DNA of 64,000 nucleotides from Pseudodonghicola flavimaris (GTDB lineage Bacteria > Pseudomonadota > Alphaproteobacteria > Rhodobacterales > Rhodobacteraceae). Location: contig NZ_JASNJD010000005.1 of NCBI RefSeq assembly GCF_030164425.1, positions 124,001-188,000 of the forward strand, read 5' to 3'. Shown here one piece after another: positions 51,279 through 61,280 of the stretch. The notes beneath the pieces were generated by a model. The model made no database searches. It worked only from the letters and a program-made list of their open reading frames with translations, and had not been told where the DNA came from. Each line of letters begins with the position of its first letter. Positions within the stretch are counted from its first letter, which is position 1. A program made the position numbers and the translations under genes.

Positions 51279-54200
51279 TCAGCCCAGCAGCGACAGTTCG
51301 ATCACCCCATCCGCAAGGCCGTCAGCCGCGTCGAAACCGGCCAGCGACGCCGCGCCGCCGTAGACGACATAGCTTTCTCCGGCGTTCGACAGCCCCTCCG
51401 GCCGGGCCCCGCTGGCGCCGATCAGAAGGTCGGCGATGCCGTCGCCGTTCAGGTCGCCCGCGGTCGAGACCGAGGACCCGCTGGAATCGCCTGCCATGAC
51501 GCCACGGAAGATGAACCCGTCGCTCCCGTCCAGGGCGGTCAAGTCGATCTCGGGGCCGAATCCACTGTCCGACCCGAAGACGACATAGCTCTCGCCGGCG
51601 CGATAGCGCCCGTCCGGATTGGCCCGTCCCGCCCCGATCAGCAGATCGTCGATCCCATCGCCGTTCACATCCCCGGCGGAGGCGATGGCAAAGCCGGCGT
51701 AATCCCCCAGGCCCGAGCCGCGGAGGAGGACCCCGTTGCTGCCGTCCAGCGCGTCGAGCGCGATACCTGGGTCGATCCCGCCGGCACGACCGAAGATCAC
51801 ATAGGCGTTTTCGCCGGTGTAATAGGACCCCTCGGTCGCATCCGGGGCGCCGATCAGGATATCATTGATGCCGTCGCCGTTCACATCCCCCGCCGCAGCC
51901 ACCGACAGGCCGGCGTGATCGCCGGCGCCGAGCCCCCGGAACACCACCCCGTTGCTGCCGTCCAGCGTGGCGAGAGACAGTGTCGCCCCCAGCCCGCCGG
52001 CAGCGCCATAGACCAGATAGGCCTCGCCCGCGTCGATGCCGGTGGCGGGATCGGCCTGCGGCGCCCCGATCAACAGATCGTCGATGCCGTCGCCGTTGAC
52101 ATCGCCGGCCATCGCCACCGACCGGCCCGCCACATCGTCATTGTCGATCCCGAAGATCCGGGTGCCGCTGACCCCGTCGAGCGTACCCGGATCGAAGGTG
52201 GCATCGAAGCCGCCGGTGCTGCCGTAGATGACATAGCTTTCGCCAGCCGATCCCAGCCCCTCGGCCGGGGTGGTACCCACGATCAGGTCATCGATGCCGT
52301 CGCCGTTCACATCGCCGCCACCCGAAACGGAAACACCCAGGTGATCGCGCGCCGACAGCCCCTCGATCACAAAGCCGTTGCCGCCGGTGAGCGAGGTGCC
52401 GGAGGGCGGGAGCGCAAAGCCCGCGGCAGAACCGAAGATCACATAGGCCTTGCCCGCATCGTCGCCGCCGGCGGTATCGGCCATCCGCGACCCGATCAGC
52501 AGATCGTCGATCCCGTCGCCGTTGAGATCGCCGATGGAGGAGACGGCGGCGCCGACATTGGTCGACACGCCGATCCGGCCGACAACGAACCCGTTGATAT
52601 CGCCGAACACGCCATTGTTGAGATTTCCCAGATAGACCGTATCCGAATTCTCGCCTGTGCCGTAGACAACGAAGGTCTTGGCCGTATTGGTGCCGCTCTG
52701 CCGCAGAGAGTAGAGCGCGATATCGTCGATCCCGTCGCCGTTGATGTCGCCGGCGGCGGCGACCGCGGCGCCGACATAGCCACCCGCCACATCGCCTCTC
52801 AGCACGAACCCGTAGGCAGAGGGGGCATCTGCCCCCGCCACCGTCACCGTCACCGTGCTTTCGCTGCGGGCGCCATGGCTGTCGGTCGCGGAGATCGTGA
52901 GGCTGACATCACGGCTGTCGCCGGCGGCCAGATCCTGGAACCCGGTGCCGGGGTCGAAATGCAGGATGCCGTCGCTGTCGACCCAGGCCGTGCCCTCTGG
53001 CGACCACTTCAGCGCGTAGATCAGGCTGCCGGCATCGTCGTCGCTGTCCGGATCGTTCGCCAGCGTGCTGAGATCCAGCGTCACCTCTGCCCCGTCCTCC
53101 ACCGCCGTCAGCGCCCCATCGGCCAGCACCGGCGCGTCGTTGACGCCGTAGATCGGGATCGTCACCGTGCCGCTGTCGCTGGCGCCGGAGCTGTCGGTGA
53201 CCGTCACCCCGATGACGATGTCGCGGGTCTCCGTCGCGGTCAGGGCTGTGAAATCGCCCGTCGCGTCGTAGTAGAGCTGATCGCCATCCACCCAGGCGGT
53301 GCCGGTCCCCGGCGCCGTGGTAACGGCAAAACTCAGCCCGGCAGCATCGCCATTGTCGATGTCATGCGCCAGTTCCGCCAGATCGATCTTGCTGGTGCGG
53401 CCACTGCGGCCGGGGAAGGCCATGACGGTATCGGTGAACTCCGGCGCGTCGTTGCTGCCGCTGACCACCAGTTCCACCGAGCCGGTCGTCTCCGCCCCGT
53501 GGCTGTCGGTCACCACCACCGCTAGGCTGAGGCTGCGGGTCTCGCCGGCAGCATAGGACTGGAACGCGGTCCCGGGATCGAGCCGCAGCACCCCATCGGT
53601 GATGCTGAAACTGCTGCCGAAGGGGCCATAGCGCAGAGCATAGCTCAGCGTGCTGCCATCGTCGTCGCTGTCCGGGTCGCCGCCCAGCGCCTTCAGATCC
53701 AGCGTGACCGGCGCGCCATCCTCGGTCACGGCCAGCCTCCCGGTGGTCAGCGTCGGCGCATCGTTGCGGCCGGTCACTTCCACGGTCAGCACCCCTTCGC
53801 CAGTGGCGCCATGGCGGTCGGTGGCGGCGATGCCGATGCTGACATCGCGAGTCTCGCCCTCGGCCAGATCGATGAAATCGCGGCCCGGATAGAACCGCAG
53901 CGCGCCATAGCTCAGATCGACGCTGCCCACCTCCGGCACCGTGGTCAGCACATAGCTCAAGCTGTTGCCATCATCGTCGCTGTCGGGATCCTGCGCCAGG
54001 GTGGACAGAAACACCCGCGCCGATCCCTCCGCCTCTGAGACCGCCAGGGTCGTCGCCGTGATGATCGGGGCATCGTTGGCGCCTGCGATCTCCACCGCAA
54101 GCGTGGTGGTGGCCGAACTCTCGCCATCGGTCACGCTGTAGCTGATGCGATCGGTCAGGCTGCGCCCGTCGATCAGCGCCTGCACCGCCGCCGCCTCGGG

Positions 54201-56498
54201 ATCGAGGATATAGCGATAACTGCCATCGGCGCGGATCAGAAAGCTGCCGTAGCTGCCCGCCACGCTTTCCCCGACCTGCGCCGCGACCCCGGCCACCGCC
54301 GTGACCCTCAGCGCCGCGAGTGGATCGGCGCCGCTGTCATTGTCCAGCACGTTGCCCGCCAGCCGCAGGCTGTCGGCGTTCTCGCCGATGCTGGCCTGAT
54401 CCGGCGTCGCCACCAGCCGGCCGCTGCCGGTCAGGACCTGGATCGCCTCCATCTCCTTCACCGTCAGCCCCAGCGAGGTGAAGGTGAAATCGCCGCCGCC
54501 TTCGGCCAGAAGCGCCCGGTAGCTGGCCAATTCGGTCTGAAACAGGCTGTCCGTCGCCATCCCGGCATCAAGGATCAGCCGCAGCGTGTCCTGACCGGCG
54601 CCGCCACGGAACAAATCGCTGCTGCCCGCATCCTCGGCCGAGGTCCAGATGAAGAGATCGTCGCCGCCATCGCCGCGCAGCACATCCGCTCCGGCACCGC
54701 CGGCGAGGATGTCGTTGCCGGCGCCGCCCAGCAGCCTGTCACGCCCGGCCCCGCCCGACAGCGTATCGGCTCCGGCGCCACCGTCGAGCAGATCGTTGCC
54801 GGCGTCCCCGTCCAGCCGATCCGCGCCCTTGCCGCCGGCCAGCTCGTCCGCGCCGGCGCCACCCGACAGGATATCGGCCTTGCCGCCGCCGTCGAGCTTG
54901 TCGTTCCCCGCACCCCCAGACAGCACATCCTTGCCGGCATTCCCGACTAGCTTGTCGCGGCCGCCGCCGCCCAGCAGCCGGTCGTTACCGGCACCGCCCT
55001 TCAGCGTGTCGTTGCCGCCATCGCCGGACAGGTCGTCATTTCCGGCGCCGCCCAGGATGCGGTCCCTGCCGGCGCCGCCTTCGATCTCATCGGCGCCGCC
55101 GCGACCGTTGGCCACGTCATCGCCGCCGCCCAGCAGCAGCAGATCCGCCTTGGCGCTTCCCCTCACCGTGTTGTCGGCCGCGCCGTCGAAGATCTTCACC
55201 TTGCCGGCGTATTGGCCCAGCTCCAGATCGTACTCCCCGGTCTGACCGCCGAAGGTCGCCTCCACCGCCAGAAAGGCGATCTCGGTCGCCGGTGCCTTGT
55301 AGATCAGGAAATCCCGATGCGGCGTGACCACCAGACCACCCACGTCGTTATAGAGCGAGACCTGCAGCGAACTCAGCCCCTCGGACCGGGAGGTGACGGT
55401 GGCGACATAGGTGTAGCCCTCGACGATGCCGCCCTCGATGCGGAACCAGTCCTCCTCTCCGAAGATGTTGGCAGAGGCGTCCTCTCCGGCATCGTCGATA
55501 GAGCCGCTGGCCTTGCCGGGCCGTTCGATCACATCGGGGGTCAGCCGGTTGCCGCCATGATCGTCCGCCGGGCCGACCCAGACGGTATAGGCACCGGTAT
55601 CGCGATCATCGGTCATCGGGGTGATCACCGCGCCCTGCACGGTGATGGTGACATCGACCTCTTCGCCCGGGGTCCAGCTGTCCTGCCAGGACAGCGACAG
55701 CCCCGCGGTGGCGACCCCGCCGCCGGTGGAACTGCCGAGCGGCTCGTAATGCCCGGAGCTGAGCCAGATGCCATCGGCCAGATTCACATCCACGTCGATG
55801 TAATCGAGCGGATCCGCCCCCGCCGCAGTGGCGACACGAATGTCATAGACGAAACCGGCGCGCAGGGTGATGTTGAAGACATCCTTGTCGTCCGGCGTCT
55901 CGATCACCCCGGAAAGCACCTGATCGGGCGAGGTCAGCGACGCGGTCGGCGCCTTGTCGAAATGCCCGCCGGTCGCGGCGGTATCGCCCCAGTCGTCGAC
56001 GATGAAATCGGTTCCGTCGCCTTTGACCACCGTCAGCTGATAGCTGTAGGTCTGACCCGGATCGATGGTCCTGGCGCCATAGTACGGCTCGAACGCCCAG
56101 ACGATCCCGGTGAACCAGCCGGACAGATCGGCCGGATCGTAGAACAGGGTGAGCGGGCTGTCCGCCTGCACGGTTTCGAGCGTGACGCGGGTGTAATAAT
56201 CGGAATTGACGCTGTCATACCCCGCGATCTGCACAGCACCTTCACCGGGATAGGTCACCGCCCCCGCCGGCCAGCTGACACCGATGGGCGCGAAGGCGGT
56301 GGATTCGACGTCGAGCACCCCCAGCGCCGTCTTCAGCGTGTCATCCGTGGTGGTGACGACAATCGTATAGAGCGAGTTGTAATCGGCCCAGAAGGTGAAC
56401 CAGCCGCCCAGATCCTCCCCCAGAGACGACACCGAATAGGTGGTGCCCACCTCCAGAACCATTGCGGAACTGTAGGAGTCTCCCAGATCGCTTACCAT
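51279..56498 (-). CDS. Large RTX protein with cadherin-like and seven FG-GAP repeats
   Basis: 1739 residues from ATG 56498 (AAGGGCG upstream). No Sec signal. Residues about 1-440 are beta-sandwich domains of pre-peptidase type. About 17 RTX nonapeptides (GGAGNDxLxGG type) lie at 443-619 and bind calcium. One VCBS-like unit (about 693-813) and four cadherin-like units with NDAP borders follow (to about 1225). The C-terminal third (about 1236-1716) has seven FG-GAP repeats, each centred on GD(I/L/V)NGDGI(D/N)D, which would close a seven-bladed propeller like integrin alpha. Repeats and RTX suggest type I secretion and an adhesin, but no ABC/MFP/TolC genes are adjacent. A mature-end signal is not evident. 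Confidence 0.87.
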   Translation of the reverse strand: MVSDLGDSYSSAMVLEVGTTYSVSSLGEDLGGWFTFWADYNSLYTIVVTTTDDTLKTALGVLDVESTAFAPIGVSWPAGAVTYPGEGAVQIAGYDSVNSDYYTRVTLETVQADSPLTLFYDPADLSGWFTGIVWAFEPYYGARTIDPGQTYSYQLTVVKGDGTDFIVDDWGDTAATGGHFDKAPTASLTSPDQVLSGVIETPDDKDVFNITLRAGFVYDIRVATAAGADPLDYIDVDVNLADGIWLSSGHYEPLGSSTGGGVATAGLSLSWQDSWTPGEEVDVTITVQGAVITPMTDDRDTGAYTVWVGPADDHGGNRLTPDVIERPGKASGSIDDAGEDASANIFGEEDWFRIEGGIVEGYTYVATVTSRSEGLSSLQVSLYNDVGGLVVTPHRDFLIYKAPATEIAFLAVEATFGGQTGEYDLELGQYAGKVKIFDGAADNTVRGSAKADLLLLGGGDDVANGRGGADEIEGGAGRDRILGGAGNDDLSGDGGNDTLKGGAGNDRLLGGGGRDKLVGNAGKDVLSGGAGNDKLDGGGKADILSGGAGADELAGGKGADRLDGDAGNDLLDGGAGADTLSGGAGRDRLLGGAGNDILAGGAGADVLRGDGGDDLFIWTSAEDAGSSDLFRGGAGQDTLRLILDAGMATDSLFQTELASYRALLAEGGGDFTFTSLGLTVKEMEAIQVLTGSGRLVATPDQASIGENADSLRLAGNVLDNDSGADPLAALRVTAVAGVAAQVGESVAGSYGSFLIRADGSYRYILDPEAAAVQALIDGRSLTDRISYSVTDGESSATTTLAVEIAGANDAPIITATTLAVSEAEGSARVFLSTLAQDPDSDDDGNSLSYVLTTVPEVGSVDLSYGALRFYPGRDFIDLAEGETRDVSIGIAATDRHGATGEGVLTVEVTGRNDAPTLTTGRLAVTEDGAPVTLDLKALGGDPDSDDDGSTLSYALRYGPFGSSFSITDGVLRLDPGTAFQSYAAGETRSLSLAVVVTDSHGAETTGSVELVVSGSNDAPEFTDTVMAFPGRSGRTSKIDLAELAHDIDNGDAAGLSFAVTTAPGTGTAWVDGDQLYYDATGDFTALTATETRDIVIGVTVTDSSGASDSGTVTIPIYGVNDAPVLADGALTAVEDGAEVTLDLSTLANDPDSDDDAGSLIYALKWSPEGTAWVDSDGILHFDPGTGFQDLAAGDSRDVSLTISATDSHGARSESTVTVTVAGADAPSAYGFVLRGDVAGGYVGAAVAAAGDINGDGIDDIALYSLRQSGTNTAKTFVVYGTGENSDTVYLGNLNNGVFGDINGFVVGRIGVSTNVGAAVSSIGDLNGDGIDDLLIGSRMADTAGGDDAGKAYVIFGSAAGFALPPSGTSLTGGNGFVIEGLSARDHLGVSVSGGGDVNGDGIDDLIVGTTPAEGLGSAGESYVIYGSTGGFDATFDPGTLDGVSGTRIFGIDNDDVAGRSVAMAGDVNGDGIDDLLIGAPQADPATGIDAGEAYLVYGAAGGLGATLSLATLDGSNGVVFRGLGAGDHAGLSVAAAGDVNGDGINDILIGAPDATEGSYYTGENAYVIFGRAGGIDPGIALDALDGSNGVLLRGSGLGDYAGFAIASAGDVNGDGIDDLLIGAGRANPDGRYRAGESYVVFGSDSGFGPEIDLTALDGSDGFIFRGVMAGDSSGSSVSTAGDLNGDGIADLLIGASGARPEGLSNAGESYVVYGGAASLAGFDAADGLADGVIELSLLG

Positions 56499-56695
56499 AT
56501 GCCTGTCGCCCTTATGTCGTCTGCCCTGCGGTGTTGCCGGCCGGCGGCCCGGCGTCCCCACCCGTTGCCGCCGGTCATACAGGCAAACCAGTCCGGGCCA
56601 TACGCAACAGGCCCGCGACGGGATCAATTCGATGCGAGGCTGTTGCGCGAATGCAAAGCTGCCCGGTTTCACGGCAGCGCCGACCCGAAACAGAC

Positions 56696-56728
56696 ACGGG
56701 GTCCCGGCGAGTGCGCCCGGGACCCCGT
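56696..56728. terminator. Terminator of the nitrate assimilation operon
   Basis: ACGGGGTCCCGG (56696-56707) pairs with CCGGGACCCCGT (56717-56728), 12 bp, loop of nine, about 57 bases beyond the cobA stop. On the minus strand it is followed by GTCTGTTTC. It also lies upstream of the RTX gene start. No promoter was identified in the remaining gap. Confidence 0.8.
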
Positions 56729-56784
56729 ATCGGCACCCCGGCAGGCCAGTCCCCTCCCCACGGGGGCCGGACCTGCCGCGGCGC

Positions 56785-57684
56785 TCAGGCCGGCTGCCGC
56801 TCTGCCGCGCCCCCCAGCGCGGTTTGCGGCACCGGCCCGGTGCCGGACTTGGGCCAGACCACCAGAATGGTCGCGATCCCCCTGACCCCGTCCTGCGCCA
56901 GGGTCTCCGGCAGTACGCCGAGCGGGCAGGTCAGCTGCCGCTCTGTCGGCTTCGATACCTCCACCCCGATCCGCACCGGCGCATCGGCCGGCAGGCCGGC
57001 GGCGATCAGCCCGTCGCGCAGCCGCGCAGCCTGCCCCACCGCCATATAGAGCGCGAGCGTGGTGCCGGGCCCGGCATGGCGCAGGCTGTCGGGCAGCGGA
57101 TCGCCGGCGCGGCTCATCCCGGTGGTCAGCACCAGCGTGTCGGACACCCCGCGTTCGGTCAGCGACATCCCGGCATGGGCGGCGGTGGCGAAGGCGGCGG
57201 TGACGCCCGGCACCAGCTCCACCGCGATGCCGGCGGCATGGGCAGCTGCGATCTCTTCGGCGGCCCGCCCGAAGACCCCGGGATCGCCGGATTTCAGCCG
57301 CACCACCCGTTGCCCGCGCAGCGCCGCGGCGACGATGGCATTGTTGATCCGGGGCTGCGGCCAGGCATGGGCGCCCACCACCTTGCCGACATAGACCCGC
57401 TCTGCCCCCCGCGGGATCAGCTCCAGCACCTCGGGATCGACCAGCCGGTCGTAGAAGACGACATCGGCCTGCTGCAACCGGTCCACCGCGCGCAGGGTCA
57501 GCAGATCGCGGGCGCCCGGCCCGGCGCCCACCAGCGCGATATGCCCCCGGGAGAACCCCGCAGGCCGGCCGCTCGGCCGGCGCCCTGCCCCCGGTCCTCC
57601 GCCCAGGCGCAGGAACTTCAGGATACGGTCGAAACCGGAGAGCTCGCCGCTCAGGGTCGAGAAGGGCAGAGAAACGCGGGTCAT
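56785..57684 (-). CDS. cobA: Uroporphyrinogen-III C-methyltransferase
   Basis: 299 residues from ATG 57684 with GAAGGAG upstream. After a 45-residue N-terminal extension the SUMT motifs are GHIALVGAGPGARDLLTLRA, VVFYDRLVDPEVL, VVRLKSGDPGVFGRAAEE and ELVPGVTAAFATAAHAGMSL, then a TLALYMAVGQA block. The enzyme methylates uroporphyrinogen III twice to precorrin-2, precursor of siroheme. It closes the nas operon, where siroheme is needed by NirB. It may also feed cobalamin synthesis. Confidence 0.92.
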   Translation of the reverse strand: MTRVSLPFSTLSGELSGFDRILKFLRLGGGPGAGRRPSGRPAGFSRGHIALVGAGPGARDLLTLRAVDRLQQADVVFYDRLVDPEVLELIPRGAERVYVGKVVGAHAWPQPRINNAIVAAALRGQRVVRLKSGDPGVFGRAAEEIAAAHAAGIAVELVPGVTAAFATAAHAGMSLTERGVSDTLVLTTGMSRAGDPLPDSLRHAGPGTTLALYMAVGQAARLRDGLIAAGLPADAPVRIGVEVSKPTERQLTCPLGVLPETLAQDGVRGIATILVVWPKSGTGPVPQTALGGAAERQPA

Positions 57685-57696
57685 CGGCAAACTCCT

Positions 57697-58653
57697 TCAG
57701 GCCGCACAGGGCAGGTGACGATCGGCCCAGAGCGCGCGGGCCTGGCTCAGCCCGTCCTCCGCACCCAGGGTTTCAAGGGCGAGCGCGGCGGTGCCCAGCA
57801 CCACCGCCTCGGAAAACGGATCGCGCAGCGTGCCCTCCCAAAGCGCGCTCAGACGCACGGGATCGGCTTCGCCATCGTCCAGCCGGCGGGTTTCCTCCGG
57901 CAGAAGCCCGTCGAAGACCTGTTCCCAGGGATGCCCGCCGCGCAGGCCGAAGCCGGTGACGGCCTTGGCCGGATGGCGTTCGAATTCGCCGCCACCGCCC
58001 TTGATCACGGTCAGCGCAGGCAGCCGCAGCAGGGCGCCGGCATCGGCCTGCAACAGCCGGTAGGGCGGATGGAACACGCCCTGCACGCTGGCCCGGGCGC
58101 GACCGGGATTCAGCACCCGGCAGACAGTGTTGACGCAGGACCGCAGCCCCAGAACCTCCCGCAGGGTCAGCAGATCCAGCAGCTGCGGGCTCAGCCGTTC
58201 CAGCGGTAGATAGGCCAGCCGCTGATCCGCCAGCGCCTTGGCGACCGCATCGGGGCCGACCTGCGGGATCGCCAGCTGCGCCAGCCCTTGGCGGATCGCC
58301 GTGTCGGCGCCGTTCCAGCCATGCAGCAGCACCCGGTGCCCGGCCCGTGCCACCAGCCGCGCCGACAACAGGAACCAGGGCAGCCCGCGGGTCCGCCCGG
58401 CGGCATAGCAGGGCCAGTCCAGATCCGGCTGCGGCAACGCTGGCAGCGCCACCGCCGCGGCCTCGGCAAAGCCGGCGATCTCAGCGGCGGTTTCGCCCTT
58501 CATCCTCAGCAGCATCAGCAGTGCGCCCACCGCCTCGGGGGCAGCCCCGCCCGACAGCATCAGCGTCATAGCCTCGGCGGCCTCGCCCCGGGTCAGCGAC
58601 CGGGACCGTCCCGGGCCACGGCCCAGGATGCGGACATGTTCCGCCAGGCTCAT
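57697..58653 (-). CDS. TrpD2/YbiB-type glycosyltransferase-like protein
   Basis: 318 residues from ATG 58653, overlapping the nasA stop by four bases. It resembles anthranilate phosphoribosyltransferase family proteins of the TrpD2/YbiB kind: N-terminal helical bundle with LTRGEAAEAMTLMLSGGAAP and GALLMLLRMKGETAAEIAGF, then a shortened nucleoside-type region with LLHGWNG and GLRSCVNTVCRVLNP. True TrpD motifs for PRPP are altered, so anthranilate transfer is unlikely; the E. coli homolog binds nucleic acid. Its place in a nitrate operon between nasA and cobA is unexplained. Confidence 0.8.
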   Translation of the reverse strand: MSLAEHVRILGRGPGRSRSLTRGEAAEAMTLMLSGGAAPEAVGALLMLLRMKGETAAEIAGFAEAAAVALPALPQPDLDWPCYAAGRTRGLPWFLLSARLVARAGHRVLLHGWNGADTAIRQGLAQLAIPQVGPDAVAKALADQRLAYLPLERLSPQLLDLLTLREVLGLRSCVNTVCRVLNPGRARASVQGVFHPPYRLLQADAGALLRLPALTVIKGGGGEFERHPAKAVTGFGLRGGHPWEQVFDGLLPEETRRLDDGEADPVRLSALWEGTLRDPFSEAVVLGTAALALETLGAEDGLSQARALWADRHLPCAA

Positions 58654-61280
58654 TCCGCCGCCTCGCGCGGGCGGGCACGGTCGATCAGCGCGCCGATCTC
58701 CGCCCGGCAGGAACCGCAGTTGGTGCCGGCCTGCAGCGCCGCGCCCACCGCCTCCACCGTCATCAGGCCATCGCCCTCGATCGCGGCGAGGATCGTATTC
58801 ACCCCGACCCCAAAGCAGGAGCAGAGCGTCGGCCCCGGATCGGGCAGATCGGCGGGCGAGGCGCCCGACAGAACCCCCGGCGCGTCCTCTCCCGGCAAGG
58901 TGGCGAGATAATCGCGCATCACCGCCACCGGCTCCGCCGCGATGAAGAGCGCGGCGAGAAGCCGGCCCTTGTGGTGAAAGGCCAGCCGGGCGATGCCGCG
59001 ACCGCGATCCTCCACCATCTGCACCTCGGCCTGCGGCAGGTTGAAAATCCGGCGCGCCTCCGCCTCCCAGTCCGGCACTGGCCCACTGCCGGCCAGCTCG
59101 GCCCGATAGCCGGCGCGGGTCCGCGCCAGCGCCCAGTAATCGCCCGTGGGCCGCATCGGCTGCAGCGAGATCGCGAAACCGTACCAACCGGCGGCGAACC
59201 GGCGCGCCGCGACCACGGCGGCCTTGCTCTCCGGTTGGCCCGAAACAGGGTCTGTTACCGGGGAAACCAGCGCATCGATGCGGGCGGAGGGGGCGTTTTC
59301 CCCGGTCCAGTGCATCGGCGCGAACAACTCTCCCGGCTGCACGGTATCGGTGATCCGCGCCCGCAGGATCGCCTGCCCGGCGGGGCTGTCCAGCGCCACC
59401 AGATCGGCAGGCCGAACGCCCAGCTGCAGCGCGTCGGCGGGGTGGATTTCAACGAAGGGTTCGGCCAGATGCGCCGACAGCCGCGGCGACAGCGCGGTGC
59501 GCGTCATCGTGTGCCACTGGTCGCGGATCCGCCCGGTATTGAGCCGGTAGGGATAGCGTTTGCCAGTCTTCGCCGCCGGCGGTTTCCAGGACACCGGCAG
59601 CATCCGCCCCTTGCCGTCCGGGGTGAAGAACCGCCCGTCGGCAAAGAACCGGCCGCCGGCGCGCCCGTCGGTCACCGGCCAGCGGGTCGGTTGCAGCGCC
59701 GCATAGCCGCTGTCGCTCAGATCCTTCAGCCCGGAGATATCGAAATCGCGCCCGAAGCCGCCAGCAATCCCGGAGAGGGCGGCATATTCACGGAAGATCT
59801 CCGCCGCATTGGCATAGTCGAAGGCCGCCCCCCAGCCCATGCGCCGGCCGACCTCGGCCAGGATATCCCAATCGGGGCGCGCCTGCCCGGGGATCGGCAG
59901 GACCGCGCGCTGGCGGCTGATGATACGGTCGGAATTGGTGACGGTGCCCTCTTTCTCCGCCCAGGCGGCGGCAGGCAGCAGCACATCGGCCAGCCGTGCG
60001 GTATCGGTGGCGCCGGTGATATCGCTGACCACGACGAAGTCGCAGCCGGCGATGGCGGCGCGCACCCGATCGGCATCGGGCATCGAGACCGCCGGGTTGG
60101 TGTGAATGATCCACAGCGCCCGGATCCGCCCGTCACCGACGGCGCGGAACATGTCGACCGCCTTCAGCCCGGCCTGATCGGCGATCACCGGCGCCTGCCA
60201 GAAATCCCGCACCGCCGCGCGATGCGCAGCATCCTCCAGATCCAGGTGACAGGCCAGCATATTGGCCAGCCCGCCCACCTCGCGACCGCCCATGGCATTG
60301 GGCTGGCCGGTGACGGAGAACGGCCCGCAGCCCGGCTTGCCGATGCGGCCGGTGGCCAGATGGCAGTTCAGGATCGCATTGACCTTGTCGCTGCCCGAGG
60401 ACGACTGGTTCACCCCCTGGCTGAAGATCGTCACCACCTTCTCAGTGCCGAGCCAGAGCCCGCAGAAGGCGCGGATCGTCGCCTCGTCCAGACCGGTCTG
60501 GGTGACATCGTCGGCATAGGCGGCCGCGAGGGTGGCGTCGAAGCCGGTGGTGTGGCTGAGAAACGCCTGATCCAGCGCCCCACCTTCGTAGATTTCGACA
60601 AAAAGCCGGTTGAACAGAGCCACATCGCTGCCCGGCTTCACTGGCAGATGCAGATCGGCCCCGTCGCAGCTGGCGGTGCGGCGCGGATCGATCACCACCA
60701 GCCGGGGGCCGCGTTTCTTCCGCGCTGCCAGGATCCGTTGATACAGCACCGGGTGGCACCAGGCGAGGTTGGAGCCGACGAGGACGATCAGGTCGGCCTC
60801 TTCCAGATCCTCGAAGGTGCCGGGCACGGTATCGGTGCCGAAGGCGCGCTTGTGCCCGGCCACGGTCGAGGCCATGCAGAGCCGCGAGTTGGTGTCGATA
60901 TTGGCCGAGCCGATGAAGCCCTTCATCAGCTTGTTGGCGACATAGTAATCCTCGGTCAGCAGCTGGCCGGAGACATAGAAGGCCACGCTGTCGGGGCCGT
61001 GTTCGGCAACGGTGCGGGCAAACCGGGAGGCCACCAGGTCGAGCGCGCTGTCCCAGTCGGTGTCCTGCCCGTCGACCTGCGGGCTGAGCAGGCGACCCTG
61101 CAGCCCCAGCGTCTCGGCCAGGGCGGAGCCCTTGGAACAGAGCCGGCCGTAATTCGCCGGATGCTCCGGGTCGCCCTTGACCCGGGCGCCGCCCTTGCCG
61201 TCGGGCTCCATCAGCACGCCGCAGCCCACCCCGCAGTAGGGGCATGTGGTGCGGATCGTCCCTGCACCGACCCGCTCCAT
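58650..61280 (-). CDS. nasA: Assimilatory nitrate reductase catalytic subunit
   Basis: 876 residues. N-terminal [4Fe-4S] motif CPYCGVGCGV with the later Cys in GRLCSKGSALAET. The molybdopterin domain has SNLAWCHPVLYQRI and FSQGVNQSSSGSDKVNAI, typical of Nas/Nap-type enzymes with Cys ligand in RLCMASTVAGH. A C-terminal BFD-like [2Fe-2S] domain (CSCFGVGVNTI, CGSCRAE) is present. The protein reduces nitrate to nitrite in the cytoplasm. The start overlaps nirD's stop by one base. No NasB-type flavoprotein is adjacent within the window. Confidence 0.95.
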   Translation of the reverse strand: MERVGAGTIRTTCPYCGVGCGVLMEPDGKGGARVKGDPEHPANYGRLCSKGSALAETLGLQGRLLSPQVDGQDTDWDSALDLVASRFARTVAEHGPDSVAFYVSGQLLTEDYYVANKLMKGFIGSANIDTNSRLCMASTVAGHKRAFGTDTVPGTFEDLEEADLIVLVGSNLAWCHPVLYQRILAARKKRGPRLVVIDPRRTASCDGADLHLPVKPGSDVALFNRLFVEIYEGGALDQAFLSHTTGFDATLAAAYADDVTQTGLDEATIRAFCGLWLGTEKVVTIFSQGVNQSSSGSDKVNAILNCHLATGRIGKPGCGPFSVTGQPNAMGGREVGGLANMLACHLDLEDAAHRAAVRDFWQAPVIADQAGLKAVDMFRAVGDGRIRALWIIHTNPAVSMPDADRVRAAIAGCDFVVVSDITGATDTARLADVLLPAAAWAEKEGTVTNSDRIISRQRAVLPIPGQARPDWDILAEVGRRMGWGAAFDYANAAEIFREYAALSGIAGGFGRDFDISGLKDLSDSGYAALQPTRWPVTDGRAGGRFFADGRFFTPDGKGRMLPVSWKPPAAKTGKRYPYRLNTGRIRDQWHTMTRTALSPRLSAHLAEPFVEIHPADALQLGVRPADLVALDSPAGQAILRARITDTVQPGELFAPMHWTGENAPSARIDALVSPVTDPVSGQPESKAAVVAARRFAAGWYGFAISLQPMRPTGDYWALARTRAGYRAELAGSGPVPDWEAEARRIFNLPQAEVQMVEDRGRGIARLAFHHKGRLLAALFIAAEPVAVMRDYLATLPGEDAPGVLSGASPADLPDPGPTLCSCFGVGVNTILAAIEGDGLMTVEAVGAALQAGTNCGSCRAEIGALIDRARPREAAE

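Noticed and set aside
51222-53525. 767-residue + strand frame over the FG-GAP region
   Set aside because: Its apparent repeats (IVDAVAVHI) mirror the FG-GAP repeats on the other strand.
54640-55170. CRISPR-like or minisatellite array
   Set aside because: The periodic DNA is the coding of RTX nonapeptides with diverged units and no spacer pattern.
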